Assembly (NCBI GenBank): GCA_009779595.1
Contig: WRDZ01000015.1
Location: forward strand, 1 to 10,316
DNA from: Alphaproteobacteria bacterium
GTDB lineage: Bacteria; Pseudomonadota; Alphaproteobacteria; WRDZ01
DNA length: 10,316 bases
Direction of reading: 5' to 3'
Shown piece after piece: positions 1-7,052 of this stretch; position 1 is the first letter of the stretch; every line of letters begins with the position of its first letter. A program made the translations under genes and the position numbers. The notes beneath the pieces were generated by a model, which saw only the letters and a program-made list of their open reading frames with translations, did not search any database and was not told where the DNA came from.

Positions 1-157
1 AAGAGGCATCTTCCATGATTTGCCAGAACTCTTTGGTGTCTATGCCCTTCCCGGGAATGGCTGCCTCTGGCCAGTCATGCACGGGCTGCTGCTGCGACAA
101 GGCCGATTGGCCCGTCAGCAGCAGGCTAACTGCCAAGCCAGCCGCAAACCGCCGCAT
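1..157 (-). CDS. Secreted protein of unknown function, 3' end outside window
   Basis: Only the first 52 codons are visible; the gene continues past the left edge. The ATG at 157-155 opens a typical Sec signal peptide: MRR, a hydrophobic stretch of about 14 residues (FAAGLAVSLLLTG), then a likely cleavage region around residues 17-21 (SALSQ) and a Gln-rich mature start. I see no lipobox cysteine. The visible mature part contains KGIDTKEFWQIMEDAS, which I do not recognise. The gene starts inside the end of the M16 peptidase gene (32-base overlap), so the two are almost certainly co-transcribed and perhaps translationally coupled. The export signal is well supported; the function cannot be read from this fragment. 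Confidence 0.7.
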   Translation of the reverse strand, partial: MRRFAAGLAVSLLLTGQSALSQQQPVHDWPEAAIPGKGIDTKEFWQIMEDAS

Positions 158-1382
158 AATCGGGCTCTTTCATTTCAGGGCCGATGATGGAATAGGTAAG
201 TTTGGAACCCAGCATCTTTCGGAACGCCGCGTCGACCTGTTCGGCGGTTATAGCCTGGTATTGCAGGTACTTTTCCTGCGGAGTTATGATTTTGCCGTAA
301 CGCACGACCTGGTCGTGGTACCACCAGCACACGCTGGAGATGCTTTCCAGGGTTTCGAAAGTCCGGCGTTTGAACTTCAGCTTGACGTTGTCGATTTCTT
401 CTTTTGTAAGGCTGCCGGGCAAATCCCTTGCAAGCTGGCACGACAGCTTCAGCACCTTTTCCAGGTTTTCCAGCGACGTGGTGAAGTCTATTTCGAACAT
501 CCCGGTGTCCGAAAAGTTGCTGGTGCCGCTTCCTATATAGTAAACAAGGCGGTTGTCTTCGCGTATGATTTTGTTCAGCCGGCTGTTGCCCCCGCCACCT
601 AGTACGGAGGAGCCAAGCGCCAGCGGCAGGTAATCCGGGTCAATATAAGGCACCCCCTGCATCGAAAGTATGACCTCGGCCTGCGTAAGCTGGTCGCGTT
701 TCTCTTTCCAGACGCCTCCTTTGTAAACGGCGGGCACCGGAATCTCCGGAGTGTTGGGGTTGCTCCACCCGCCGAAAAGCCGCTGCGCCAAATCCACTGC
801 CTTGTCGCGGTCGAACTTGCCCGCGATTGAAATCAGGGTGTTTTCGGGGTGATAGTTCTTCTGCCAGAAGCCGCTCATGTCCTGCGCGGTGATGGCCGTC
901 ACGGTTTCCTTCGTGCCCAGGGCCTGCCTGCCGAACGGCTGGTCCGGATACGATGTCTGGAACGAGTTCCTGCCCAGCCAGCGGCTGTTGTCGTCATGGC
1001 AAAGGCCGATTTCCTCGAATATCACTTTCCGCTCTTTCTCGACTTCTTCGTCGGGGAACCAGCCGCCCAGGAACTGATGGGCGATTACTTCGAACGCCTT
1101 GGCAAACCCGTCGGCCAGGCCCTTGCCGTAATAGGCAGTCTGGTGCTTCCAGGTGGCGGCGTTGCTCCACCAGCCGATGTCGTCCATGATTTTGCTAAGC
1201 AGGACCCCGTCGCGGGTCTTGCCGGCCATTATATGCTCCATGAAATGGGCTATGCCCTGGTTGCTTTCGTTTTCATGTCGGCTTCCGGTTTGCGTGGATA
1301 TGGCGAACGCCGTGGTTTCGACCGTGTCCACGTGACAAGTTATCACCCTTACGCCGTTAGGCAATTTTATCAATTCCGCCAT
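126..1382 (-). CDS. M16 family zinc metallopeptidase (processing peptidase type)
   Basis: This 418-residue protein has the inverted zinc-binding motif of family M16, HFMEH at residues 46-50 (HxxEH, with H46 and H50 as zinc ligands and E49 as catalytic base). The third ligand is in ERKVIFEEI, most likely E124, at the family's usual distance. The length fits the two-domain subunits related to mitochondrial processing peptidase beta. Residues 254-300 (LPLALGSSVLGGGGNSRLNK and after) match the glycine-rich second-domain region of this family. There is no signal peptide (MAELIKLPNGVRV), so it should act in the cytoplasm on peptides or unfolded proteins; the substrate is unknown. M16 enzymes often pair with an inactive partner, but none is visible here. 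It lies 13 bases after the upstream secreted-protein gene, stops with TAG and overlaps the next gene. All three zinc ligands are present, so it is probably active. Confidence 0.93.
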   Translation of the reverse strand: MAELIKLPNGVRVITCHVDTVETTAFAISTQTGSRHENESNQGIAHFMEHIMAGKTRDGVLLSKIMDDIGWWSNAATWKHQTAYYGKGLADGFAKAFEVIAHQFLGGWFPDEEVEKERKVIFEEIGLCHDDNSRWLGRNSFQTSYPDQPFGRQALGTKETVTAITAQDMSGFWQKNYHPENTLISIAGKFDRDKAVDLAQRLFGGWSNPNTPEIPVPAVYKGGVWKEKRDQLTQAEVILSMQGVPYIDPDYLPLALGSSVLGGGGNSRLNKIIREDNRLVYYIGSGTSNFSDTGMFEIDFTTSLENLEKVLKLSCQLARDLPGSLTKEEIDNVKLKFKRRTFETLESISSVCWWYHDQVVRYGKIITPQEKYLQYQAITAEQVDAAFRKMLGSKLTYSIIGPEMKEPDYAAVCGWLGS

Positions 1383-1395
1383 GTCCTAAAAACCC

Positions 1396-2502
1396 CTAAA
1401 ACCTGAATTTAAGTCTTGCGCGCTGGTCTTCCAGCTGCCCGGCCCGGGCTATGGCCCTGGTTTCGGCCATCTCCTGCAGATGATAGTTGCTTATTATAAT
1501 CACCGCGTCAAGGTCATAGTTTGCGAAAAATGCCTGCAGGCTGGCATTTTGGCTGTTTTCATCGCCCCAAACCCAGCGGTAGCCATAGTCATAGTCCGGC
1601 AGCCCGAAGCGGCTCTCAAGCCGCGCGTAAAACGCGTTGCGCCAGCCGTTGCGCATGCGGTCGGCTTCCCTTGTGGAACCCAGCGACGCGTCGCCGCGCA
1701 CGCGGTAGGTTATCTTGTACGACACGTTCCCGCCGTAAGAGCCGGTGAAATCAACGGCCATGATTTCATTTGCGTTAAGGGAGGTCACGGGGTTGCGCAG
1801 CGGCCTGTCGCTGCGTCCGAACTCCATCCGGGTGGTGGCCAGCTGTCCGTCCACGCATGCCCTCACCTGGCCGACTTCGCGCAGGCCGCTGTTCCTGCAG
1901 GCAACGCGCAGCTCGAAATCCAGGTCGGGTTGGGCGGACCTGCTGCTGTCAAGCAGTGAAAAACCCTCTTCTTCCATAATCCGGGCCACTTGCTGCGGGG
2001 TCAGCCTAAGGCGCACGCCCGCAATCCGCGCGGTGTTCAGGTTGCTGGCGGCAACGCGCCGGGCGGCTATATTCGACGGGGTTTCCCTTGCCGCTTGTGG
2101 CGACGCAACCGAGTCGACGATGGCGGTGCTTTCCCTTGGGACAACCGGAGTCCTGCCCGCGGCGCGCCTGTTTTCTATCCTTGCCCCGTCCGAATCCGGC
2201 TCTTCCGGCGTTGTGGCGGTATCCTTGCTTCCGACAATGTCCTTCAGGCCGCTTAAGAATCCGCCGCGGTCGTCGTCCTGGTTAGGCCCATGGGCCACAT
2301 TCCCGAAGAAATCGTCGTCCGAAACCGGGCGCGGCGGCCTTGCGGGCGCGTTCTGCCCCAGCAGCGGCGAACTTGGAGTCTCTTCCCTGATGCCCGTAAT
2401 CGACGGAGGCAGCACGTCGGTGGCCAGCTCTCCCAAATCGAACGCGCGGGCATTGCTGGGGGCAAGAACAACCATCAAAAAAGCGAAAAACAGCGATTTC
2501 AT
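1396..2502 (-). CDS. Secreted protein with disordered linker and possible BamE-like C-terminal domain
   Basis: The protein has 368 residues from the ATG at 2502. A TTG three bases upstream is also possible, but AAGGA at 2512-2516 lies a good 9 bases before the ATG. Residues 1-20 form a signal peptide with an AxA-type cleavage site (SNARA, then FDLGEL). Residues about 30-150 are rich in Pro, Asp, Ser and Arg and look disordered. From about 163 there is a compact domain: GVRLRLTPQQVARIMEEEGF resembles the 'GhxLGMTxxEV..hL...G' helix of small periplasmic BamE/SmpA-like folds. A second half near residues 286-310 has an LESRFGLPDY...WVWGD pattern, similar to the second motif of such folds. Two cysteines in the domain (VACRNSG and RACVDG) could form a disulphide. 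The precise function is unknown. It follows timA after 57 bases. In many Alphaproteobacteria the gene after timA is the lytic transglycosylase gene mltA; this protein shows no resemblance to it that I can see. It stops with TAG. Confidence 0.8.
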   Translation of the reverse strand: MKSLFFAFLMVVLAPSNARAFDLGELATDVLPPSITGIREETPSSPLLGQNAPARPPRPVSDDDFFGNVAHGPNQDDDRGGFLSGLKDIVGSKDTATTPEEPDSDGARIENRRAAGRTPVVPRESTAIVDSVASPQAARETPSNIAARRVAASNLNTARIAGVRLRLTPQQVARIMEEEGFSLLDSSRSAQPDLDFELRVACRNSGLREVGQVRACVDGQLATTRMEFGRSDRPLRNPVTSLNANEIMAVDFTGSYGGNVSYKITYRVRGDASLGSTREADRMRNGWRNAFYARLESRFGLPDYDYGYRWVWGDENSQNASLQAFFANYDLDAVIIISNYHLQEMAETRAIARAGQLEDQRARLKFRF

Positions 2503-2511
2503 CAAGCATAA

Positions 2512-2516
2512 TCCTT
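2512..2516 (-). promoter_or_regulatory. Ribosome binding site for the linker/BamE-like gene
   Basis: The minus strand reads AAGGA here, 9 bases before the ATG at 2502 and 6 before a TTG at 2505. It supports a start at this point, immediately before the signal peptide, but does not separate the two codons decisively. Confidence 0.55.
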
Positions 2517-2562
2517 CATATGCCTATGATAAACGCCAAAAGTTAAGATTCTGTTACGCCGC

Positions 2563-3234
2563 CTATACGACGATTTCGCGGATTTCCCGCGATACAAGGC
2601 AGGCCGCGCTGTCCGACAGTTTCCAGAACGACGGCTTGGCCGAATAGTCGCGGGTGAATGTCCACACGTCGACGATGTTGTGTTCCTTGTCCGGGTCCCC
2701 GCAAATCAAGCCCCCGCCGCCGTCGTATGTAGCGGTTATCTGGCGGGTCGCGAACTCGACCGTGACGTTGGCCACATTGCCGCAAACCGACACGTCCTTT
2801 ATTTTGGCATGCTCGAAGCCAAGGATTTCCAGCTCGACCAGCTCTTGCTCGGCCTCGCGGCGGGACATTTCCTTGCCCAGCTTTTCAATCAAGGCCGGCA
2901 TGGCCAGGTTTTCCAAAGCGTCCTTGTCGCCCTGGTTGAAGCACGCGACTATGCGGTTGAAGCTTTTTTTCGCGTTGTCCAGGAAGCTCTCGGTGGAAAA
3001 GCCCGGGTCAAGGGGCATCATCTTCGACGAGTTCTCGTCCAAAGGAATCACCGCAATCCGCGCGCATTCCGAACGGTTTATCTTTTCTATGATTTTTTTT
3101 GCGTTCTTGGCCGACATGCCCACGACCGGCACCCCGCCCATCTTCGGCTGGCCGCCAAGCGCCTGCCTGAGCCGCCACGCGATTATGGCGCCGACCACTG
3201 CAAAAATCGTAATATCCACCCAGCTGAAAGTCAT
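2563..3234 (-). CDS. timA: Tim44-domain membrane-associated protein
   Basis: The protein has 223 residues from the ATG at 3234. A transmembrane helix lies near the N-terminus (residues about 6-20, VDITIFAVVGAIIAW), followed by the RLRQALG stretch usual in this family. The Tim44-like domain starts near residue 76: DPGFSTESFLDNAKKSF, then ACFNQGDKDALENL, and the family signature VDVWTFTRDY at 188-197 followed by FWKL. Tim44 is the mitochondrial import-motor scaffold, and its alphaproteobacterial homologues sit at the inner membrane; their bacterial role is not well defined, though placement next to secB fits protein export or envelope assembly. The frame stays open a further 28 codons upstream, but that would run into secB and precede the membrane helix with charged residues, so I prefer the inner ATG. 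Spacing to a ribosome binding site is unclear (GGGGA about 11 bases upstream; AAAGGG directly abutting the ATG). It stops with TAG. Confidence 0.9.
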   Translation of the reverse strand: MTFSWVDITIFAVVGAIIAWRLRQALGGQPKMGGVPVVGMSAKNAKKIIEKINRSECARIAVIPLDENSSKMMPLDPGFSTESFLDNAKKSFNRIVACFNQGDKDALENLAMPALIEKLGKEMSRREAEQELVELEILGFEHAKIKDVSVCGNVANVTVEFATRQITATYDGGGGLICGDPDKEHNIVDVWTFTRDYSAKPSFWKLSDSAACLVSREIREIVV

Positions 3235-3297
3235 CCCTTTACTTTTTCCCCGATAATGTTTATATATAACTACACCACTATATGAAAGGATTATAAC
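3235..3297. promoter_or_regulatory. Divergent timA/secB intergenic promoter region
   Basis: This 63-base AT-rich stretch separates two divergently transcribed genes in an otherwise GC-rich window, so it should carry both promoters. For secB (plus strand) the best -10 is TATAAC at 3265-3270, with no convincing -35. The better-looking timA promoter lies at its right end and extends into secB; it is listed separately. Confidence 0.65.
3284..3290 (+). promoter_or_regulatory. Ribosome binding site of secB
   Basis: GAAAGGA stands 7 bases before the secB ATG at 3298. It fixes the start codon and agrees with the length of SecB proteins. Confidence 0.75.
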
Positions 3298-3318
3298 ATG
3301 GAAGAAAACAAAATACAA
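3290..3318 (-). promoter_or_regulatory. Candidate sigma-70 promoter for timA, inside the secB start
   Basis: On the minus strand TTGTAT (3313-3318) is followed after 17 bases by a perfect TATAAT (3290-3295). Transcription would start near 3283, giving a timA leader of about 50 bases. The -35 box overlaps secB codons 6-7 and the -10 lies between the secB ribosome binding site and its ATG. The -35 matches the consensus only partly and the area is AT-rich, so chance is possible. Confidence 0.45.
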
Positions 3319-3744
3319 CCTACCTTAATGATAAATTATCAATATATTAAGGACCTGTCGTTCGAAGCCCCGAAACTGTCGGTGCTGTACCGCAGCATAA
3401 AAGAGCCCCCGTCGGTCAAGCTTGAACTGGACAGGAAATACTCCAAGCTTGAAGGCGACGATTACGAGGTCACGCTGTCCATAAGGGCGTCGGCGCAATC
3501 AGACGCCGACCAGTTCTTCCTGTGCGAGCTTACGTACGCGGCCGTGGCCACCGTAAAGGGCGACCAGCAGATTGTCGACGTTCTGTTGTGAATAGAGGTC
3601 CCCCGTTTCATATTCCCGTTCGCGCGCAATATCCTTGCCGACGTCACGCGCGAAAGCGGCATGCCGCCCCTGATAATGAACCCGGTGGATTTCAACGCGC
3701 TGTACCAGGCCCAGAAAGCCCGCGACGAACAGACGGTGCAATAG
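3298..3744 (+). CDS. secB: Protein-export chaperone SecB, with an in-frame TGA at codon 98
   Basis: SecB is a cytoplasmic tetrameric chaperone that keeps precursors unfolded and hands them to SecA. Residues 13-25 (NYQYIKDLSFEAP) and 72-83 (QFFLCELTYAAV) are characteristic. The frame then meets TGA at 3589-3591. After it, in the same frame, IEVPRFIFPFARNILADV and PPLIMNPVDFNALYQ give the highly conserved SecB C-terminus, ending at TAG 3742-3744. Read through, the protein has 148 residues, close to the normal size, with no bases missing or added. At codon 98 alphaproteobacterial SecB usually has a hydrophobic residue such as Leu, so Trp (if UGA is decoded) or a TTA-to-TGA mutation would both fit. 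A true stop would remove about 50 residues, including most of the final strand and helices, and should inactivate the protein. The first 50 bases are AT-rich. Its 3' end faces the DHH gene with 22 bases between them. Confidence 0.88.
3589..3591 (+). other. In-frame TGA inside secB
   Basis: The codons read GTT CTG TTG TGA ATA GAG GTC. Conserved SecB sequence lies directly on both sides in one frame, so this is not a frameshift or the natural end. Possible explanations are UGA decoded as an amino acid, readthrough, a recent nonsense mutation or a consensus error. No other TGA interrupts, or ends, a gene in this window. Confidence 0.9.
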
Positions 3745-3766
3745 CGGCAAGGCCGGCCCGTAAAGC
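3745..3766. other. Convergent gap between secB and the DHH gene
   Basis: Only 22 bases separate the two gene ends. The sequence contains a GGCCGGCC palindrome but no stem followed by a T-run on either strand, so I do not call a rho-independent terminator. Transcription from both sides probably overlaps here. Confidence 0.5.
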
Positions 3767-4714
3767 CTATATGTCGACCATTTCGTTAAGCGACTGGATT
3801 ATCAGCGGCCGCGCCCGCTCGGCGTCTTTTATGTACAGCTGGCAGGTTCCGGCGCGGTCGTACCCGCCGCCGCCGTACGCAAGCATCAGGTCGCCGATTT
3901 TTATGCGGCTGATGTCCTTGTTGAATATCGAGGCCCCGCACGCGAACACGATGTTCTCCTGGTCCTTGCCCCACAGGACGTGCATGGACATCTTGGTCAT
4001 CGGGAACAGGGCGTAAACCATGAAGCGGTTGCCGACCCATATCTGGCTTTCGCGCAAAAGGTTGATTTCGGCCACCCGGTCGTGGGCGGTTGTCACGCGC
4101 ATAAGCTGTTCGGTGAACATCTGCTGGTGCTTGCGGTAAAGCTCGACCCGCTCTTGGATGTCGAAAATCTTCATGATTTCGGTTATGCCCATCTTGGGCA
4201 CGATTTTAACCAGTTCAAGCATTATCTGGGTGTTGGTCGCCCGGAAGTGCTTGAACCGCCCAAGGCCTGTCCGCGCGTCAAGCAGGAAGCTAAGCAGCAC
4301 CCAGTCCTGCGGGTCAAGTATGTCGTCCAGGGTGAAATCGGCGGACACCACCTTGTCCGCGGCGTCAACCAACGGGGCCAGGCTTTTCAGATTCTTCACC
4401 CCGTCGAAACTGTTGAAGATGATGCGCGAAGTCGACGGAGCCGACGTGTCGATTACCCACTTGTCGTTGCCCTGCGGGATGCGCTTCTTTTCGCTTGGGT
4501 GGTTGTCGAACACCAGCAGGGCGTTTTCATGATAGGGCAGGTTGGCCAGGATATCCTCGCCCGTCACCGGGAAGAACTTGTGCTGTATGTCGCGCGGGTG
4601 GGCGAACGATATCGAGTTCACGACTCCGGCCTGGCTTAAAAGTATCGCGCATACCAGCCCGTCGAAGTCGATTCTTGTAATCAACCTGTGCTTTTTGCTA
4701 AGTACTTGCTGCAT
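3767..4714 (-). CDS. DHH/DHHA1 phosphoesterase homologue with substituted active-site histidines
   Basis: This 315-residue protein matches the alphaproteobacterial DHH-family group usually annotated as exopolyphosphatase. Recognisable parts are TRIDFDGLVCA (D16 and D18, metal-binding motif I), HPRD at 39-42, FDNHPSE at 69-75, VIDTSAPSTSRII at 87-99, VDAADKVVSADF with D120, WVLLSFLLDARTGLGRF at 138-154, and the C-terminal DHHA1 region IKIGDLMLAYGGGGYDRAGT (271-290). Members of this superfamily are metal-dependent and cut phosphoesters or phosphoanhydrides (RecJ, NrnA, PPX1); the true substrate of this group is uncertain. Two signature histidines are changed: DHH is DNH (N71) and GGGGH is GGGGY (Y285), each one base from a His codon. 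The remaining Asp ligands are kept, so it may be impaired, regulatory or altered in substrate. It starts inside the end of the channel gene (17-base overlap) with AGAGGG about 8 bases upstream, and stops with TAG. Confidence 0.88.
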   Translation of the reverse strand: MQQVLSKKHRLITRIDFDGLVCAILLSQAGVVNSISFAHPRDIQHKFFPVTGEDILANLPYHENALLVFDNHPSEKKRIPQGNDKWVIDTSAPSTSRIIFNSFDGVKNLKSLAPLVDAADKVVSADFTLDDILDPQDWVLLSFLLDARTGLGRFKHFRATNTQIMLELVKIVPKMGITEIMKIFDIQERVELYRKHQQMFTEQLMRVTTAHDRVAEINLLRESQIWVGNRFMVYALFPMTKMSMHVLWGKDQENIVFACGASIFNKDISRIKIGDLMLAYGGGGYDRAGTCQLYIKDAERARPLIIQSLNEMVDI

Positions 4715-7049
4715 TCTTCTTCCCTCTGGTTTTGCGCCCGGATACAGCGGATTTGTCCGAGTCAGGGAAATGTACGCTCATATGCGGGGTCGCAAACGGT
4801 ATGTTTTCCTGCTTGAACTTCTTAAATATGGCATAGCGCAATTCGTTGGTGACTGTCAAGAAGTCCATGATGTTCGGCAGGAATCCGCGCGCTTCCATGG
4901 TGAAGCGGTTTTCGCCTATGCCCACGAAGTTCACGAACGGAGGCGGATAGTCCAGGATATTGGGGTTGCTTTCCAAAATCTCCATCAGCATGTCGCGGAT
5001 GCGCTCGGGCTCGTAAGAATCCGGCACCTGTATCTGCACTTCCACGCGGCCGACATTGTCCGTGTGCGTCCAGTTGGTCAAAGTGCTTGCCAATACGTCC
5101 GCGTTCGGGACGATTATTTCCGCGCGCTGAAATGTCTGGATTATGGTCGCCCGGATTTTTATCGAGCGCACAATCCCCTGTTTGTCCCCTATGACCACCC
5201 AGTCGCCGACTTTTATCGGCTGTTCTATAAGGATTATTATCCCGCTGACCAGGTTGTTCACCAGGTTCTGCAAGCCGAAACCGATACCGACCGACAGGGC
5301 ACCGGCTATGATTGCTATGTTGGTGAAGCTGACGCCCAGCGTGGCGATTGCCAGTATGATTGCCAGTATGACCCCTACATAGCTTATGCCCGTGGACAGC
5401 GAGTTCTTGACATTTTCATCCACCTGCGAATCCGTGGCATGGGACATGATGCGGCCTTGTAAAAACTTGGACATGGTAAGGACGCTGAAGAATACAAGGA
5501 ACGACAGCAGGACGTTTTTGGGCGAAATAGTGAAGTCGCCTATTGATACGGACGAGGTCAGGCCTTTCAGGAACGAGCTTATGTTGCTTTGCGACACCCC
5601 GAACCTTGGCAGGAAGATATATACCACGCAAAGCGCCAGCATGAAGTCCACTATGATGACGCAGATGATGAATATCTTTTGCAGGCCCGCGTTCTTTATG
5701 AAGAATATGCGCTTGAACAGCCGCGAATACAGCATTATGCGTATAAGCTCCAGTATGAACCCGCGCAGAAGCACGCAGCTTGCCGCCAGCAGGCCCAGCA
5801 GCAGCAGGCCTTCTATGACGAACATGGACAGCCGGTAATATCCCAGCGGAGCGATAACCATCATGGGCACGATAAGCGCCAGTATGCCGATGCGCATCGC
5901 GAACCAGATTTCGGCGCGAGATATGCGCGCGGCTTCGCTGCGTACGGGCATCCCGCCCCATATGCTTGGGCTTAGTATTATGATTATGCCGAAGCCTATC
6001 AGGAAAACGAAGATGTTGGTGAATACGCCGACCATGGTTTCGGAAGCTTTGAAACCCGAAAGGACCCTGTGGAAAAACAGGTACGCGAAGCTGATGATGG
6101 TCAAGATTACTATGTCGCGGAACAGGATTTTCGCCGGATTCGTGCTTATGGGGAAAAGCCTCCACGACGTAAGCGGCGGTATTAGCACCGAGCGCGCGAA
6201 CGACACCACCACTATATACCCGATGCTTAGCCATATTGCCAGGGCCATCACGCTGTAAAGCGGGTGCGTCAGCAGGTCGTAAGCGCGCATCCAGAAGTAT
6301 ATGGACGCCATCACAAGCGCGGGCAGCACCGCGTACGCGAAAGCCTCGTAGAACGAGGCGAAAAGGCGCCGCGCGTATGTGGGCTCTATCTTGATGTGCG
6401 ACGCCTCCAGCGCGTTCAGGAGCTTGCGCTTGATGAATATGCCGGCTGCAAGGCCTATTGCCGCCCACAGTATCAGGGGCAGGAAATTCTTGTGCGACCA
6501 GTCGACGCTGCCCAGGCTGTGGGTCCATTGCGCGAAGATTTCCTTCGAGCGGTTTATTATCTCGCCGAAGTCGTGCTTTAGCGGATCCCGTATTTCATCG
6601 CTTGTCAAGGATATGCGCCTTGTCAGTATGTCCTGCCAGAACAGCGAGCGGGAAAGCACGCCCAGCTGGCCCTGAAGCTCGTTCAGGCTTGCGGTGAAAA
6701 GCTCTATCCGGGCAAGCATTATCTTGTTGCTTTGCAGCCTGTTTTCCAGGTCGGTCCTTTCCTGTTCAAGGACCAGCGGAGTTTCATTCGCCACAGCGGC
6801 GATGACATTGATTTTCCTTAATATGGTCTCGGATTCCTCGGATATGCGGGACCTTTCCGCTTCGGCCTGCGCTGCCAGGCCTTTTGTCAAGTTTACCGCG
6901 GCCATTACGCTGGTCAGGCTGTCGGGCAGCAGGTTATGCCTTATTTCTTCCAGCCGCAGGCTTAATGCTCCCACATCGGCCGAATCCGCTGCATATGACG
7001 GCACGGCCAGGCAAAGGGAAAAGACCAGAGCTGAAAAAAACTTTAACAC
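4698..7049 (-). CDS. MscS-family mechanosensitive channel with large DUF3772-like N-terminal region
   Basis: The protein has 783 residues from the GTG at 7049. That start is chosen because AGGAGGT lies just upstream and a signal peptide follows at once (LKFFSALVFSLCLAVPSYA, cleavage near 20). An ATG at 7106 would put 19 polar residues in front of it. Residues about 25-175 are helical and coiled-coil-like, resembling the periplasmic DUF3772 region of long alphaproteobacterial channels. About ten membrane segments follow (near 189, 232, 266, 308, 341, 382, 408, 457, 510, 553). The pore helix is at 579-608, with the family pattern AGALSVGIGFGLQNLVNN. Next come the beta domain (IKVGDWVVIGDKQGIVRSI, 612-630; EIIVPNADVLASTLTNW, 644-660) and the alpha/beta domain ending near PFATPHMSVHF. 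It should sit in the inner membrane and release solutes on hypo-osmotic shock. It lies in a chain of tightly packed genes and stops with TAG. Confidence 0.92.
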   Translation of the reverse strand: MLKFFSALVFSLCLAVPSYAADSADVGALSLRLEEIRHNLLPDSLTSVMAAVNLTKGLAAQAEAERSRISEESETILRKINVIAAVANETPLVLEQERTDLENRLQSNKIMLARIELFTASLNELQGQLGVLSRSLFWQDILTRRISLTSDEIRDPLKHDFGEIINRSKEIFAQWTHSLGSVDWSHKNFLPLILWAAIGLAAGIFIKRKLLNALEASHIKIEPTYARRLFASFYEAFAYAVLPALVMASIYFWMRAYDLLTHPLYSVMALAIWLSIGYIVVVSFARSVLIPPLTSWRLFPISTNPAKILFRDIVILTIISFAYLFFHRVLSGFKASETMVGVFTNIFVFLIGFGIIIILSPSIWGGMPVRSEAARISRAEIWFAMRIGILALIVPMMVIAPLGYYRLSMFVIEGLLLLGLLAASCVLLRGFILELIRIMLYSRLFKRIFFIKNAGLQKIFIICVIIVDFMLALCVVYIFLPRFGVSQSNISSFLKGLTSSVSIGDFTISPKNVLLSFLVFFSVLTMSKFLQGRIMSHATDSQVDENVKNSLSTGISYVGVILAIILAIATLGVSFTNIAIIAGALSVGIGFGLQNLVNNLVSGIIILIEQPIKVGDWVVIGDKQGIVRSIKIRATIIQTFQRAEIIVPNADVLASTLTNWTHTDNVGRVEVQIQVPDSYEPERIRDMLMEILESNPNILDYPPPFVNFVGIGENRFTMEARGFLPNIMDFLTVTNELRYAIFKKFKQENIPFATPHMSVHFPDSDKSAVSGRKTRGKKNAAST

Positions 7050-7052
7050 TTG

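Noticed and set aside
1745..2647. Long plus-strand frame of about 300 codons opposite the linker/BamE-like gene
   Set aside because: It is rich in Ser/Arg without recognisable domains and lies opposite a gene with a signal peptide and ribosome binding site. It is a GC-driven shadow, as are the long plus-strand frames at 4542-5462 and 6884-7738.
3235..3318. A 28-residue N-terminal extension of timA starting at 3318
   Set aside because: It would overlap the secB start and add a second hydrophobic segment (MYFVFFHVIILSYSGVV) and a basic stretch not typical of this family. The inner ATG at 3234 gives the usual N-terminus.
3589..3591. Selenocysteine insertion at the secB TGA
   Set aside because: SecB is not a known selenoprotein, the position is hydrophobic in relatives, and I see no obvious hairpin of the SECIS type just downstream.
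3592..3744. The SecB C-terminal part as a separate small gene
   Set aside because: No start codon or ribosome binding site sits at the right place. It aligns as a direct in-frame continuation of SecB.
3745..3766. Rho-independent terminator between the convergent genes
   Set aside because: The GGCCGGCC palindrome has no loop and no following T-run on either strand.
5416..6528. Second minus-strand frame of about 370 codons inside the channel gene
   Set aside because: It is His/Arg/Gln-rich with no domain, while the overlapping frame encodes clear membrane helices and part of the channel.
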